Shown one piece after another: positions 1 to 8,402 of a DNA stretch of 64,000 bases. Position 1 is the stretch's first letter, and each line of letters starts with the position of its first letter. Location of the stretch: contig CATOTS010000012.1 of assembly GCA_951813625.1 (NCBI GenBank), positions 95,210 through 159,209 of the forward strand, written 5' to 3'. Under the pieces are notes generated by a model, which was not told the DNA's origin, searched no databases, and saw nothing but the letters and a program-made list of their open reading frames with translations. Made by a program: the position numbers and the translations under genes. Origin of the DNA: an uncultured Caldilineaceae bacterium. Its GTDB lineage: Bacteria > Chloroflexota > Anaerolineae > Caldilineales > Caldilineaceae.

Positions 1-416
1 GTCTGCAGCATTCCCCATCCCAAAATTGGGAACTGCAGCGTCATGTTGCGCGCTTCCGCAGCCGGAATCGACCAGACGACAACATCCGTGTCGGCTTCGG
101 CAAAGACATTGGCCTCATGCGGCCTGTCCATGGCGCCCTCGCCGAAAATGGCAGCCGGCTCCAGCGACCCGATGACCAGGCGACGGCCTTCATGATTGGT
201 GCAGACGAGGTGGATTCTACCCTGCATGAGTACGAACATCTCCTGCTTCAGCGCAGCCGCATCGGCGACAACCTCGTTCGGGCGATAGGATCGCATGCGC
301 ACGCGCTTTCCAAACGAAGGGTCGTCCTTGCGCAGGTCCATCAACGTCTGCAACAGTTCAGGTTTTCTGCCCAGAACACCGTCGGTGAAAGTGTGATGAT
401 GTTGTTCTTCAAACAT
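1..416 (-). CDS. Crp/Fnr-type cyclic-nucleotide-binding regulator, N-terminal part (cut by window edge)
   Basis: This gene is not in the ORF track because it runs off the left edge; I read it from the reverse strand. The ATG at 416 is preceded by AAGGAAG at a normal distance. The 138 visible codons read as a cNMP-binding beta-roll: an N-terminal helix (MFEEQHHHTFTDGV), a stretch ending FVLMQGRIHLV, then RRLVIGSLEPAAIFGEGAM, which matches the family pattern in which a short Gly-Glu turn forms the phosphate-binding cassette. The canonical Arg of true cAMP binders is not seen after GEGAM, so the ligand is unknown. The DNA-binding helix-turn-helix expected at the C-terminus lies outside the window, so a non-DNA-binding sensor cannot be excluded. 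The plus-strand ORF at 117-584 is its shadow. Confidence 0.75.
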   Translation of the reverse strand, partial: MFEEQHHHTFTDGVLGRKPELLQTLMDLRKDDPSFGKRVRMRSYRPNEVVADAAALKQEMFVLMQGRIHLVCTNHEGRRLVIGSLEPAAIFGEGAMDRPHEANVFAEADTDVVVWSIPAAEARNMTLQFPILGWGMLQ

Positions 417-1135
417 AGGGCACTTCCTTGTCAATTGCCCCCGGACCTGCCTTGCCTGCGGCGCCGGTCAGGGAGAGGGAACATGTGCCTCCGCCCCGCT
501 GGAGGCAGTTCATACCAAAACTGTACAAATTCTATGCGATATTGGCGGGATTGCCAAGCCTGTAAACGATCTCACCCGAAATAGAAACTGAAATCTGTAC
601 ATTGTCTAAGTCTAGTGTCTCTTCGTGAGGATTTCCAGTTCGCTTCAGGCCGGTGCAGCAGGGGGGCTTGAATCAAGCATAACCTGATAAGGTTACATAA
701 CTGTTACGATAAAGTTAGAGTTCCATATGCTTTGACCGCAGAGGCGTTGCGGCCATAACCGCCTTCGATGGCTGACAATCAGCGACGATTCGCTCTATGT
801 GGCACAAAAATTGGCGGCGCCGCGCGTAGGTCTGGACAGTTTCTCGAAGATCGGCGAACGTCCTGGTACAGCCTGGGAATTCACCCCGTAGAAACCGCAA
901 TTGTGGACTGTTTCGTGTTGTGCTAAACTTCATTTTCTGAAAACTACTATTAAAAAATGGAGAGTAGCCGCTCGAACTCTCTTCCTTTCCACCCCCTTAC
1001 GGTAGCCCGGTGCTGGCGCCTGACAGTCTTCTAAGTTGCACGTAACTTGACCCACACCGAACGTATTCGCATCGGTCGGGGCGAAGCACGGTACGCCATA
1101 TCCGTTCTTCGCCAGTAATTTGACGAGAGAAGCTA
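417..1135. other. Intergenic region between two divergent genes
   Basis: This 719-bp gap separates the leftward Crp-like gene from the rightward SH3 gene. It holds a 7-bp stem with an 8-nt loop at 486-507 (TGCCTCC/GGAGGCA), inside the probable leader of the Crp-like gene, and a small AT-rich dyad AACCTgataAGGTT at 679-692 that could be an operator. A 72-codon minus ORF at 715-933 has no recognisable domain and no good ribosome binding site, so I do not call it. I see no clear sigma-70 promoter or RNA gene. Confidence 0.4.
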
Positions 1136-2875
1136 ATGGCAGTGATTTTGAAGAGAATTGTCGCAGTTCTCGTAAGCATTTTGTGGCTCAGCCTGATCGT
1201 TGTTCTCCTGGCGGGAACGTTTGTGCCCGGATTTCGCGAGGCTTTGCCCCCGCAAGTGAGAGAGTTTACCGACACCGATGAACTGCGTGAACTTCTACAA
1301 AACTTTAGCGACTCTTTGCCAGGCGATTTGGGCGCGCTGATTCCAACGGTACCCGAGGCCACGGCAACGCCCACATCGGCTGCGGCCGTGACCGCGCCGC
1401 CAACAGCCACACGCGTGTCCGCAACACCGACTGCCTCGCCCCCTACCACTGCCCCCGCGACGCCGTCGCCCACACCAACATCGGATGCAGAGGAGGACGA
1501 ACAGCCGGTGGTCGAGGAGGTCGTTCCGGTCTCGGTGACGGTGTCCCTGCAAGCGGAGCTGCGTACCGCCCCCAGCGAAGTGGCGGACGTCATCGGGCTG
1601 GTCGCCATCGGCGGCACGGTCTTCATCGACGGAAGGGACTCCGCCGGCAACTGGTACCGGTTGGAGGACGGAACCTGGATTAGCGCTGATGCCCTCGTCG
1701 CAGCCCCGCAAGAACAGGTCCCGGTTGTGACGGCCGAGACGCAACAGGCCAGCACCGAAGTTGAGGCGCAACCGACCCAAACCGAAGTACCCGCGGCCAC
1801 CCCGATCGTTCAACTTGAGGCCGTGCAGGCTCTTGTCAGCCTCGACGCGAATCTGCGTTCCGGCCCGGGAACAGATTTCGAGCGCGTGGACGGCGTCTTT
1901 GCCGGCGATGAGGTGTCGGTCGTCGGCCAGTCCGCCGATGGAGAATGGTATCTGCTTGATGGCAGCGCCTGGTTGTTCGCGGCCCTCGTGGTTGAAGCGG
2001 TCGATGTACCCGTTGTCTCTGAAGACGGCGTAGGGGTTCAGCAGGCGGAGGGCGGCGAAGAGCAGGCGGGAGGCGACGAAGAGCAGGTGGAAGGTGATGA
2101 CGAGCAGGCGGAAGGCGACGAACAGCAGGTGGAAGGCGATGAAGAGCAGGTGGAGGGTGTTGAATTGCAGCCGACATCATTCGTCAATGCACCGCTCGGC
2201 GCCAACTTGCGCTCGGGGCCAGGCGTTCAGTTCGAACGCGTTGAAGGTATCCAACAGGGTGCCAGCTTGACCGTTGTTGCGCAGGATGCCAGCGGCGACT
2301 GGCTGAAACTGGACAGTGGTCTCTGGATTTTCGCCGCGCTTGTGGACGATGTGCCCGAGTACCTGCCGGTAGATACAGGGGAAGAAACCAGCACCGAAGC
2401 GGATGACGCGGGCGAAGAAGACGAAGCCCTTGAAGAGGCATCCGCCTTGGACGAAGTAGACGAAGCCCCTGAGGAGACACCTGCCTTGGACGAAGAAGAC
2501 GGGGCAGACAATGGGGAAACGGACGGTACCCTGCCGCCCGATGAGTCCGAGGATGTGCAGGGCGAGCAGACGGAAGACGAGCAGACGGAAGACGAGGCTC
2601 CGGCCGTATTGGCAACGGTCAACACAGATGCCAATCTTCGCAACGGGCCGGGTCTTGAAGCGACGATCGTCGCCTCGGTCCTGGCGGGAACGCAGGTGAC
2701 CGTCATCGGCCGCTCGGAGGACGGGCAGTGGCTCCATCTTGGCGATGATCAATGGATTTTCGCTACGCTGGTGGACATTCCTACGACTGAGGAGGAAGAA
2801 GAGGAAGAAACGGGCGCTGACGGTGGCAGCGAGGCGGACGATGAAGAAGAGGACAACAGCAGCGCGCAGGGATAG
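1136..2875 (+). CDS. Membrane-anchored or secreted protein with four bacterial SH3 domains
   Basis: The 579-aa product begins with a basic start and one hydrophobic helix (about residues 8-28, AVLVSILWLSLIVVLLAGTF), so it is exported or anchored with most of the chain outside. Four SH3_3 (SH3b) repeats follow at about residues 133-190, 232-287, 348-405 and 492-547. Repeats 2-4 carry the family pattern A-N-L-R-x-G-P-G near the start and repeat 1 has a degenerate version; all contain a G-x-W core. Linkers are Pro/Thr-rich near the N-terminus and very acidic (Glu/Asp) later, with low-complexity repeats. Such modules bind peptidoglycan or peptide ligands in the cell envelope; no catalytic domain is present, so it is probably a structural or sensing protein. 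The ATG at 1136 has GAGAG just upstream. The minus ORFs across it are shadows. Confidence 0.8.
   Translation: MAVILKRIVAVLVSILWLSLIVVLLAGTFVPGFREALPPQVREFTDTDELRELLQNFSDSLPGDLGALIPTVPEATATPTSAAAVTAPPTATRVSATPTASPPTTAPATPSPTPTSDAEEDEQPVVEEVVPVSVTVSLQAELRTAPSEVADVIGLVAIGGTVFIDGRDSAGNWYRLEDGTWISADALVAAPQEQVPVVTAETQQASTEVEAQPTQTEVPAATPIVQLEAVQALVSLDANLRSGPGTDFERVDGVFAGDEVSVVGQSADGEWYLLDGSAWLFAALVVEAVDVPVVSEDGVGVQQAEGGEEQAGGDEEQVEGDDEQAEGDEQQVEGDEEQVEGVELQPTSFVNAPLGANLRSGPGVQFERVEGIQQGASLTVVAQDASGDWLKLDSGLWIFAALVDDVPEYLPVDTGEETSTEADDAGEEDEALEEASALDEVDEAPEETPALDEEDGADNGETDGTLPPDESEDVQGEQTEDEQTEDEAPAVLATVNTDANLRNGPGLEATIVASVLAGTQVTVIGRSEDGQWLHLGDDQWIFATLVDIPTTEEEEEEETGADGGSEADDEEEDNSSAQG
2042..2167 (+). 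repeat. 21-bp coding minisatellite, six units
   Basis: Inside the SH3 gene, six units of 21 bp encode heptads of the form Q-(A/V)-E-G-D-E-E between SH3 domains 2 and 3. Units differ by a few bases and keep frame. A further short acidic repeat (EQTEDEQTEDE) occurs near 2570-2595. Slippage here would change linker length in steps of seven residues without affecting the folded domains. Confidence 0.8.
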
Positions 2876-3159
2876 CTCATCGACCGGCCCTTTTCTGGAT
2901 GTCACTTGCTCCGCGGCCGCGGGCGCCAAAAGCTCAAAAACGAAATCCTGAATCGCGACAATATAACGCCGTATCGGCATAACGGTTGCCGCCACTCTAC
3001 ATTCAAGTTTCAGATTGACGAGTCGGTGGGTGAATCCAGCAGTTCGACAGCTGGGCGGAAACCAATCCGGCCGTGCGGCGTATTTATTTGCAGCCGGTTC
3101 AAACCGGGAGACTTTACTCCCCTCTTTGCGCCGGTTCCCGCAAGCATGGAGAGGAACGG

Positions 3160-4434
3160 ATGCGTATACTGCTTTACACTGGAAAGGGAGGCGTCGGCAA
3201 GACAAGTGTCAGCGCGGCTTGCGCGCTGCGCTGCGCAGAGCTGGGCTACCGTACGGTCGTACTCAGCACAGACGCCGCGCACAGTCTCGGAGACAGTTTC
3301 AACACCCGCATAGGCAGCGAGCTAGTCGAGCTGGCGCCCAATCTGTGGGGGCAGGAGATCGACCTGCTGCATCAGATGGACAAATACTGGGGGCGCGTGC
3401 AGGAGTATCTGAACGTACTGTTCTCCTGGCGGGGGATGGACTCTCTTGTGGCCGAAGAGACGTCGGTGCTGCCGGGAATGGAAGAGCTCGCCAGCCTGAT
3501 GCACATTACGCATCTGGCCGACAGCGGCGCGTTTGACGTCATCATCATCGATGCTGCGCCGACAGGGTCCACACTGCAACTCCTCAGTTTTCCCGAAATC
3601 GCCCGCTGGTTTATCGAGAAAATTATGCCCTTCGAGCGCCGGACATTGCAGATCGCGCGGCCAATTGTTTCGCGCATGAGCGACATCCCGCTGCCCGACG
3701 ACAGCATGTTCGAGAGCGTAGAAGAACTGGTGAATGTGCTCGAACGCACCAGTCTTCTTCTCAGCGATAGCAGCACCAGCAGTATGCGGCTGGTGATCAA
3801 CCCGGAGAGGATGGTCATCAAGGAGGCGCAGCGCGCCTACGCCTATCTCAACCTCTATGGCTATGCGGTCGACTCGGTTGTCTGCAACCGGGTCTTTCCA
3901 CGGGATCTGCAGGAGGCGTACTTCAGCGGCTGGGTCGAGGCGCAACAGCGCAATCTCGCTTTCGTTGAAGAGGCTTTCCAGCCATTGCCGATTCTCCAGA
4001 TACCGTTCTTTGCCGAGGAGGTGCTGGGCCAGGATATGCTCCGGCGGATGGCTGCGACGGTCTTTGGGGAGGAGCCGGCGCGCGGCGGGCAGGGAGACCC
4101 GACGCAACTCTATTATCAAGGTGAACCGCAGAGGGTCTTCGTTCGCGACGGCCACTACGTGCTCAGCATCGCGCTGCCGCTGGTGGAAAAGGAGGAGGTG
4201 CACCTGCACCGCAGCGTCGTCGACGAGTTGATCGTGCGCATCGGCAACTGGAAGCGAAACATCGCGCTGCCGACCGGGCTGGCGCGACTGAAGATCGACA
4301 GCGCGAAGTACGACGGCGACCGGCTGAATATCCTGTTCCGCAAGGAGGATGGCGACTCGGGCGATGCAGTCGAGTCATTACAGCGCGGCCCCTGGGCGCA
4401 ACTGAAGTCGCGTTTGCAGGGCGAGGGCGCTTAG
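3160..4434 (+). CDS. ArsA/GET3-family ATPase
   Basis: The 424-aa product opens with the deviant Walker A P-loop of the ArsA/GET3/MinD class (TGKGGVGKTS, residues 7-16). It continues with the switch I region (STDAAHSLGDSF, where the family has D-P-A-x-S) and the switch II/Walker B-like stretch (VIIIDAAPTGSTLQLL). The C-terminal part has a small beta-rich domain typical of the long bacterial members. I chose ATG 3160 because GGAGAGG lies 5 nt upstream and the P-loop then starts near residue 7; the track start at 3073 is an extension. There are no ArsB, ArsD or ArsR neighbours, so arsenite export is not supported; a role in protein targeting or membrane-protein handling is equally possible. Confidence 0.85.
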   Translation: MRILLYTGKGGVGKTSVSAACALRCAELGYRTVVLSTDAAHSLGDSFNTRIGSELVELAPNLWGQEIDLLHQMDKYWGRVQEYLNVLFSWRGMDSLVAEETSVLPGMEELASLMHITHLADSGAFDVIIIDAAPTGSTLQLLSFPEIARWFIEKIMPFERRTLQIARPIVSRMSDIPLPDDSMFESVEELVNVLERTSLLLSDSSTSSMRLVINPERMVIKEAQRAYAYLNLYGYAVDSVVCNRVFPRDLQEAYFSGWVEAQQRNLAFVEEAFQPLPILQIPFFAEEVLGQDMLRRMAATVFGEEPARGGQGDPTQLYYQGEPQRVFVRDGHYVLSIALPLVEKEEVHLHRSVVDELIVRIGNWKRNIALPTGLARLKIDSAKYDGDRLNILFRKEDGDSGDAVESLQRGPWAQLKSRLQGEGA

Positions 4435-4570
4435 GTCGATTGCGGGTCGCGGCACAACCGCTAATCTTGCAATTGTTGTAACTACCCAGCCGCTATCTTT
4501 CTGCGACCATGAATGAGGTGAGCGAAGGTGTTTTCTCTCTCCTCACTCCGCTTTACTCTCTCCTTGCTTC

Positions 4571-4780
4571 TTGGACGGTCGGGCCTGCGGCCCTCCCTTG
4601 TGCGGGGGGACTCCCCCCGCAACGCCCCCCTCCAAAACCAGCGCTCACCGACAGTACGTCGTCATTCCTGCAGTGCGGCTTATCCAACGTGGCGGCGGCC
4701 AGCCGAATTCGCAATCAGAGAATCTGAATGGCGGCGGGGATGAAGCACTGGTCGAGACAGAAGCTGTATGTGGCTGAGCA
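4571..4780. repeat. 210-bp dispersed hairpin repeat, copy 1
   Basis: This intergenic block matches 42481-42690 with about 13 mismatches in 210 positions by hand alignment (no gaps). Internal structure: GGGCC-tgc-GGCCC, then a perfect 9-bp stem TGCGGGGGG-act-CCCCCCGCA, then a weaker hairpin around 4650 that is perfect in the other copy. Three overlapping small plus-strand ORFs in the track fall inside it in different frames and are not credible genes. It has no transposase and no long terminal inverted repeat, so it is best described as a REP/MITE-like non-coding element. Confidence 0.8.
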
Positions 4781-4791
4781 ATTACCAATTG

Positions 4792-6213
4792 TCAATCTTG
4801 CATTCGTGTCAGCGCGGCGCGGGCCGCGTTGTATCCGCACATACCGTGGACGCCCGCGCCGGGCGGGGTGGAGGATGAGCAGAGATAGAGGCCGCGTACG
4901 GGCGTGCTGTAGGGTGGAAAGCGCAGCATCGGCCGCGTCCAGAGTTGGCGAAAATCGTTTGCGCCGCTGCTGATGTCTCCGCCGACGTAATTGGGGTTGT
5001 AACGCTCAAAATCGGCGCTGTTGAGAGCGGCGCGCGCCAGAATTGTGTCCTGAAAGCCGGGCGCAAAGCGTTCGATCTGCGCTTCGATGGCAGACGTCAT
5101 ATCGACCGTTGAGCCGTGCGGCGTGTGGCAGTAGGCCCAGAGGGTGTGCTTGCCCGCGGGCGCACGGGTGCTGTCAAACCGGCTATGCTGCGCGACCAGC
5201 ACATAGGGACGCTCGGGTATGCGGCCGCTGCAGGCCGCCTCTTCCGATGCGGCAATCTCCGCCAGCGTGCCGCCCAGATGAACCGTGCCGGCATTTCGAC
5301 AGGTCTCGGCGCGCCAGGGTACTGGCTCGCTGAGGGCATAGTCCACTTTGTAGACGCCCGGACCGTACCGAAACCTCTCCAGTCTGCGCCGATAGGCGGC
5401 CGGCAGCCGGTTCCCCGCCAGCCGCAAGACCTGCCTTGGCGTCACGTCCAGCAGGACCGCCCGGCTGGGCGGCAGTTCGTCCAGCGACTTCACCGGCCAT
5501 CCGGCCACAATGTCCCCGCCCAATGCCCGCAGATAGGCGCCCATCGCGTCGGCAATGGCCTGAGAGCCGCCGCGCGGAAACGGCCAGCCCACCGCGTGTC
5601 CCAGCATCCCCAGCACCAGCCCGAAGGATGAGGAAAAGGGTTGGCGAAAATCCAGAAGCGAGTGGGCAACAAGGCCGGCGAAAAGCGCCCGTGCCCGTTC
5701 TCCACTGAAAAGGAGGGGAGAAAGCAGCTGCGCCGGCCAAACGCCGGCAAGGCCGAATCGGACCAGCGCGCCGAGATGGACGGTCAGAGGATGCGGCCCC
5801 AGCAGGGTTGGCGCCAGTTTTGGCCAGTCTGCCGCCAGCGGGCCGAAGAGCCGGACCCAGTTCTGGCCGTCCAGGCCGATGGATGAGGCGGTCTGCTCCA
5901 ACGAACGATGGAGGCCGACCGCGGATCCGTCGTCGAGCGGATGCGCTACCGCGATGTCGGGCTGCACCCACTCGACGCCGAAACGTTCGAGGGGAAGAGC
6001 GCTGAGAAAGGGGGACCCGGGCGCCAGGGGGTGGATCGCGGCGCAGACGTCATGGCGGAAGCCGGGCAGCGTCAGTTCAGCTGTGCGCGTTCCGCCTCCG
6101 AGCGAGTCCCTGGCTTCGATCAGGAGTACGGAGCGGCCGGCGCGAGCGAAAGTTATGGCGGCGGCGAGCCCATTCGGGCCGGAGCCGACGACAACGGCGT
6201 CATAGTTCGGCAT
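4792..6213 (-). CDS. Phytoene-desaturase-like NAD(P)/FAD-dependent oxidoreductase
   Basis: The 473-aa product has an N-terminal dinucleotide-binding fold (VVVGSGPNGLAAAITFARAG, residues 7-26) followed by the acidic end of beta2 (IEARDSLGGGTRT), both typical of the CrtI/amine-oxidase flavoprotein group (COG1233). The C-terminus carries the second FAD signature, LYLCSSSTPPGAGVHGMCGYNAA. Length fits the family. Substrate cannot be told; no other carotenoid gene is nearby, so a general desaturase or retinol-saturase-like role is an inference. Its ATG lies inside the end of the upstream 98-aa gene (14-bp overlap), which implies translational coupling. It is the last gene of the minus-strand run. 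Confidence 0.85.
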   Translation of the reverse strand: MPNYDAVVVGSGPNGLAAAITFARAGRSVLLIEARDSLGGGTRTAELTLPGFRHDVCAAIHPLAPGSPFLSALPLERFGVEWVQPDIAVAHPLDDGSAVGLHRSLEQTASSIGLDGQNWVRLFGPLAADWPKLAPTLLGPHPLTVHLGALVRFGLAGVWPAQLLSPLLFSGERARALFAGLVAHSLLDFRQPFSSSFGLVLGMLGHAVGWPFPRGGSQAIADAMGAYLRALGGDIVAGWPVKSLDELPPSRAVLLDVTPRQVLRLAGNRLPAAYRRRLERFRYGPGVYKVDYALSEPVPWRAETCRNAGTVHLGGTLAEIAASEEAACSGRIPERPYVLVAQHSRFDSTRAPAGKHTLWAYCHTPHGSTVDMTSAIEAQIERFAPGFQDTILARAALNSADFERYNPNYVGGDISSGANDFRQLWTRPMLRFPPYSTPVRGLYLCSSSTPPGAGVHGMCGYNAARAALTRMQD

Positions 6214-6496
6214 CCGCGTCCACCAGGCGCAGCCGCTGCGGGCTGCGGTCGTCTACCCGCTGCACGATGCCGCGCGCCTCCAGGTCGAGCTTGACCGACA
6301 CAACGTACCAGGAGACGGAGCCATCGAATGTGTCGCCGATTCGTTCCCCAACCAGGTCTGCCAGCTGGCCGAAGGAAGTCCCCGGCTGCTCCCGCAGGAC
6401 CTGCTCGATCGCCTGCCGAACAGTGTCATACTTGCTTCTGTCGATATTGACGCCCTGCTTTCCCTGCGGATGCAGGGTCTTGATCTTCTGGCTCAC
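6200..6496 (-). CDS. Small conserved protein, DUF6958-like
   Basis: The track shows a 201-aa ORF, but only the last 98 residues look real. The GTG at 6496 has AGGAG six bases upstream and opens the sequence MSQKIKTLHPQGKQGVNI, after which the protein is helical and ends with SWYVVSVKLDLEARGIVQRV, like a small winged-helix. I recall this pattern (K-x-L-H-P-x-G-K-x-G-V-N-I ... S-W-Y-x-x-x-V-K-L-D-L-E-A-R) from the DUF6958 family; the assignment is from memory. Function is unknown. It sits 22 bp after the Rieske gene and overlaps the next gene. Confidence 0.7.
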   Translation of the reverse strand: MSQKIKTLHPQGKQGVNIDRSKYDTVRQAIEQVLREQPGTSFGQLADLVGERIGDTFDGSVSWYVVSVKLDLEARGIVQRVDDRSPQRLRLVDADAEL

Positions 6497-6518
6497 GCAT
6501 CTCTCCTTGCTCCGAGCC

Positions 6519-8300
6519 TTACTCGCCTTCGAACAGTTTTTCGTTGCGGTGGAGGCGGCGGGCGATGCCGAAGGTCTGGCCCTGCGCCCGCATCGTGGGT
6601 GCGTGGGCGGCAAGATAGCGGGACGCGGCGACCAGCACATGCACGGCCTGTTCCTGGGAATCCGGCTCGGCAGCGAGCAGGTCATGCTGGCGGAAGGCTG
6701 CTTCGATACACTGGATCGTGTGGAAATCGCGGTCTTCGCGCAGGAGAAGCGCGCCCAATTCGGCACGCAGCTTCGCCGCCGCGCCGCCCTGGAAGAGAAA
6801 CCCACCGACCGCGCCCCCGGCTTCGTTCACCTGCTGCTGCTGGTCCAGCATCTCTGCAAGCGGCGGGAGTTGAGGGGATGCGCCGTTGCCGCTGGATGGG
6901 GCAGGGAGCCTGGCCGCGGGAATGTTGAGGAAGCGGTCGAGATAGATGCTCATCGCCGCGTCAAATACCCCCCGCAGTAGGAGCAGATAGTCATCCGGCG
7001 GCGCGTACCCTTCCAGGCGGCGCAGACCTTGATGGACGGCGCTGGCGAAGGTGAAGGTGTGCATTGCCGTGTCCCAGTCGCCGAACTCGTTGCTGGTGTG
7101 GAAGCGGGCAATGCGCAAAGCCGCGGCATAGGCGACCACGGCGGCCAGCTCCACCTCGCCGGCGCCGGCCCGCAGCGCATCGAGCAGCGCGGCCGCGATG
7201 GCGTGCGGATCATCGTCCAGCAAGACCGGAACGAGGTCATCGCGGCCGGCCCAACGGCCGCGCAGAGCCTGACCGGCGGCGAGGGCGGAGGGAATCTGGG
7301 CGCGCGCGTCGCGCAGCAGATCGATCAGGTCGATGGGATTGCGCCACGCGTTGGACTCCTCCATGCGCTGGGCCGAGGCATAGCCGGGCACCAGGCTGGT
7401 CAGTACCGTTTCCGCCTGTTCCCAGCCGACGATATCAAGCGCTTCGAAGGCCTTGTTGGTAAAGTCGAGAGGATGGCCGACGTCAATGTAACGGAAATCC
7501 GTGGCCGCGCTGAATAGGATATCGGCCATCTGCTGCGGACCGGCCCCGGCGCGCAGTGCGGTGATGATGCAGCGTTCTGCGCCCTGCGCGTCGCGCACCA
7601 GAATGAAGCGGCGGAACCACTGTTTGAGAGTTGTCAGATCCGGGCTGCCGTCGGGCAGCGGCGTTACCGGGAAGCGCGGCGAGCTGCCGGCCGCATCGGC
7701 CGCGACGGCTGCAAGGCCGTGGGCCAGGGCTTTGGCCCGGTCCTCGCGGCCGAGGCTGGGCAGAAGATTCTGGAAGCAGGTGAGCATGGTCAAGCCCTGC
7801 CCCCAGCCCTCCATGCGGTAGCGCGTCCCAAACTCAAGACCGGCGGCAAAGGGCGACATGGTGTCGCCGGCTTCATCGACCAGCGTAATGGCGGCCTTGG
7901 CCACAACCAGCGAAAGGTTGCGCTCCAGACCGACGTCCAGCCGCTGCCGCTGGTGCTCCACGGGATCGCGGCGCGGCGCGACATCCACAAATACATCGCC
8001 GTTGCGCACCTCCACCGGGAAGCTGGGCGTGTCGTCCGCCCACAGATCGAAAGCGCCGCCGGTGCAGAGATCGAAGCGGGCGTGGTGCCAATGGCAGGTG
8101 AGGATGCCATCCTGGACGCTGCCGCGATCGAGTGGAAAGCCCATGTGGGGGCAGCGATTGTCCAGCGCGTAGATTTCGCCTTCGTGATGGACGAGAACAA
8201 TTACGTGGCCGTTCACGCGCACGGTGCGCAGGCCATCCTGGGAAACTTCTGCGACAGATGCGATACGCTGGTAGTTGTCAGCGCCGACCGCTGTGGTCAT
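6519..8300 (-). CDS. Rieske [2Fe-2S] domain protein with a large helical C-terminal domain
   Basis: The first 110 residues are a Rieske ferredoxin-like domain. Both cluster motifs are visible: C-P-H-M-G-F (C-x-H) and, 18 residues on, C-H-W-H-H (C-x2-H). The remaining 480 residues are helical and contain scattered His and acidic residues (for example HTSNEFGDWDTAMHTFTFA) that could bind metal; I suspect a questin-oxidase-like domain but cannot prove it. It lacks the mononuclear-iron domain of ring-hydroxylating dioxygenases, so it is not a standard dioxygenase alpha subunit. ATG 8300 is preceded by GGAGG at 6 nt. It lies between the MFS gene and the DUF6958-like gene in the minus-strand cluster, consistent with an oxidative step on an imported compound. 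Confidence 0.75.
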   Translation of the reverse strand: MTTAVGADNYQRIASVAEVSQDGLRTVRVNGHVIVLVHHEGEIYALDNRCPHMGFPLDRGSVQDGILTCHWHHARFDLCTGGAFDLWADDTPSFPVEVRNGDVFVDVAPRRDPVEHQRQRLDVGLERNLSLVVAKAAITLVDEAGDTMSPFAAGLEFGTRYRMEGWGQGLTMLTCFQNLLPSLGREDRAKALAHGLAAVAADAAGSSPRFPVTPLPDGSPDLTTLKQWFRRFILVRDAQGAERCIITALRAGAGPQQMADILFSAATDFRYIDVGHPLDFTNKAFEALDIVGWEQAETVLTSLVPGYASAQRMEESNAWRNPIDLIDLLRDARAQIPSALAAGQALRGRWAGRDDLVPVLLDDDPHAIAAALLDALRAGAGEVELAAVVAYAAALRIARFHTSNEFGDWDTAMHTFTFASAVHQGLRRLEGYAPPDDYLLLLRGVFDAAMSIYLDRFLNIPAARLPAPSSGNGASPQLPPLAEMLDQQQQVNEAGGAVGGFLFQGGAAAKLRAELGALLLREDRDFHTIQCIEAAFRQHDLLAAEPDSQEQAVHVLVAASRYLAAHAPTMRAQGQTFGIARRLHRNEKLFEGE

Positions 8301-8402
8301 TTTGGGCCTCCTGAATTAGATTCTGCCTTCCATGGTTCGTACTGTACATTGCATTTCCCTCGCGGCCGGTCCGGCACAGTTCGGACGGCCGCAGAAATCG
8401 CG

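Noticed and set aside
117-584. 155-aa plus-strand ORF
   Set aside because: It is the antisense shadow of the Crp/Fnr-like gene, whose minus-strand translation shows a clear cNMP-binding domain.
715-933. 72-aa minus-strand ORF in the first intergenic region
   Set aside because: No recognisable domain and no convincing ribosome binding site; left as intergenic.
4509-4777. Three overlapping small plus ORFs
   Set aside because: They lie in the dispersed repeat in different frames; the second repeat copy disturbs neither frame preference nor start, so coding is unlikely.
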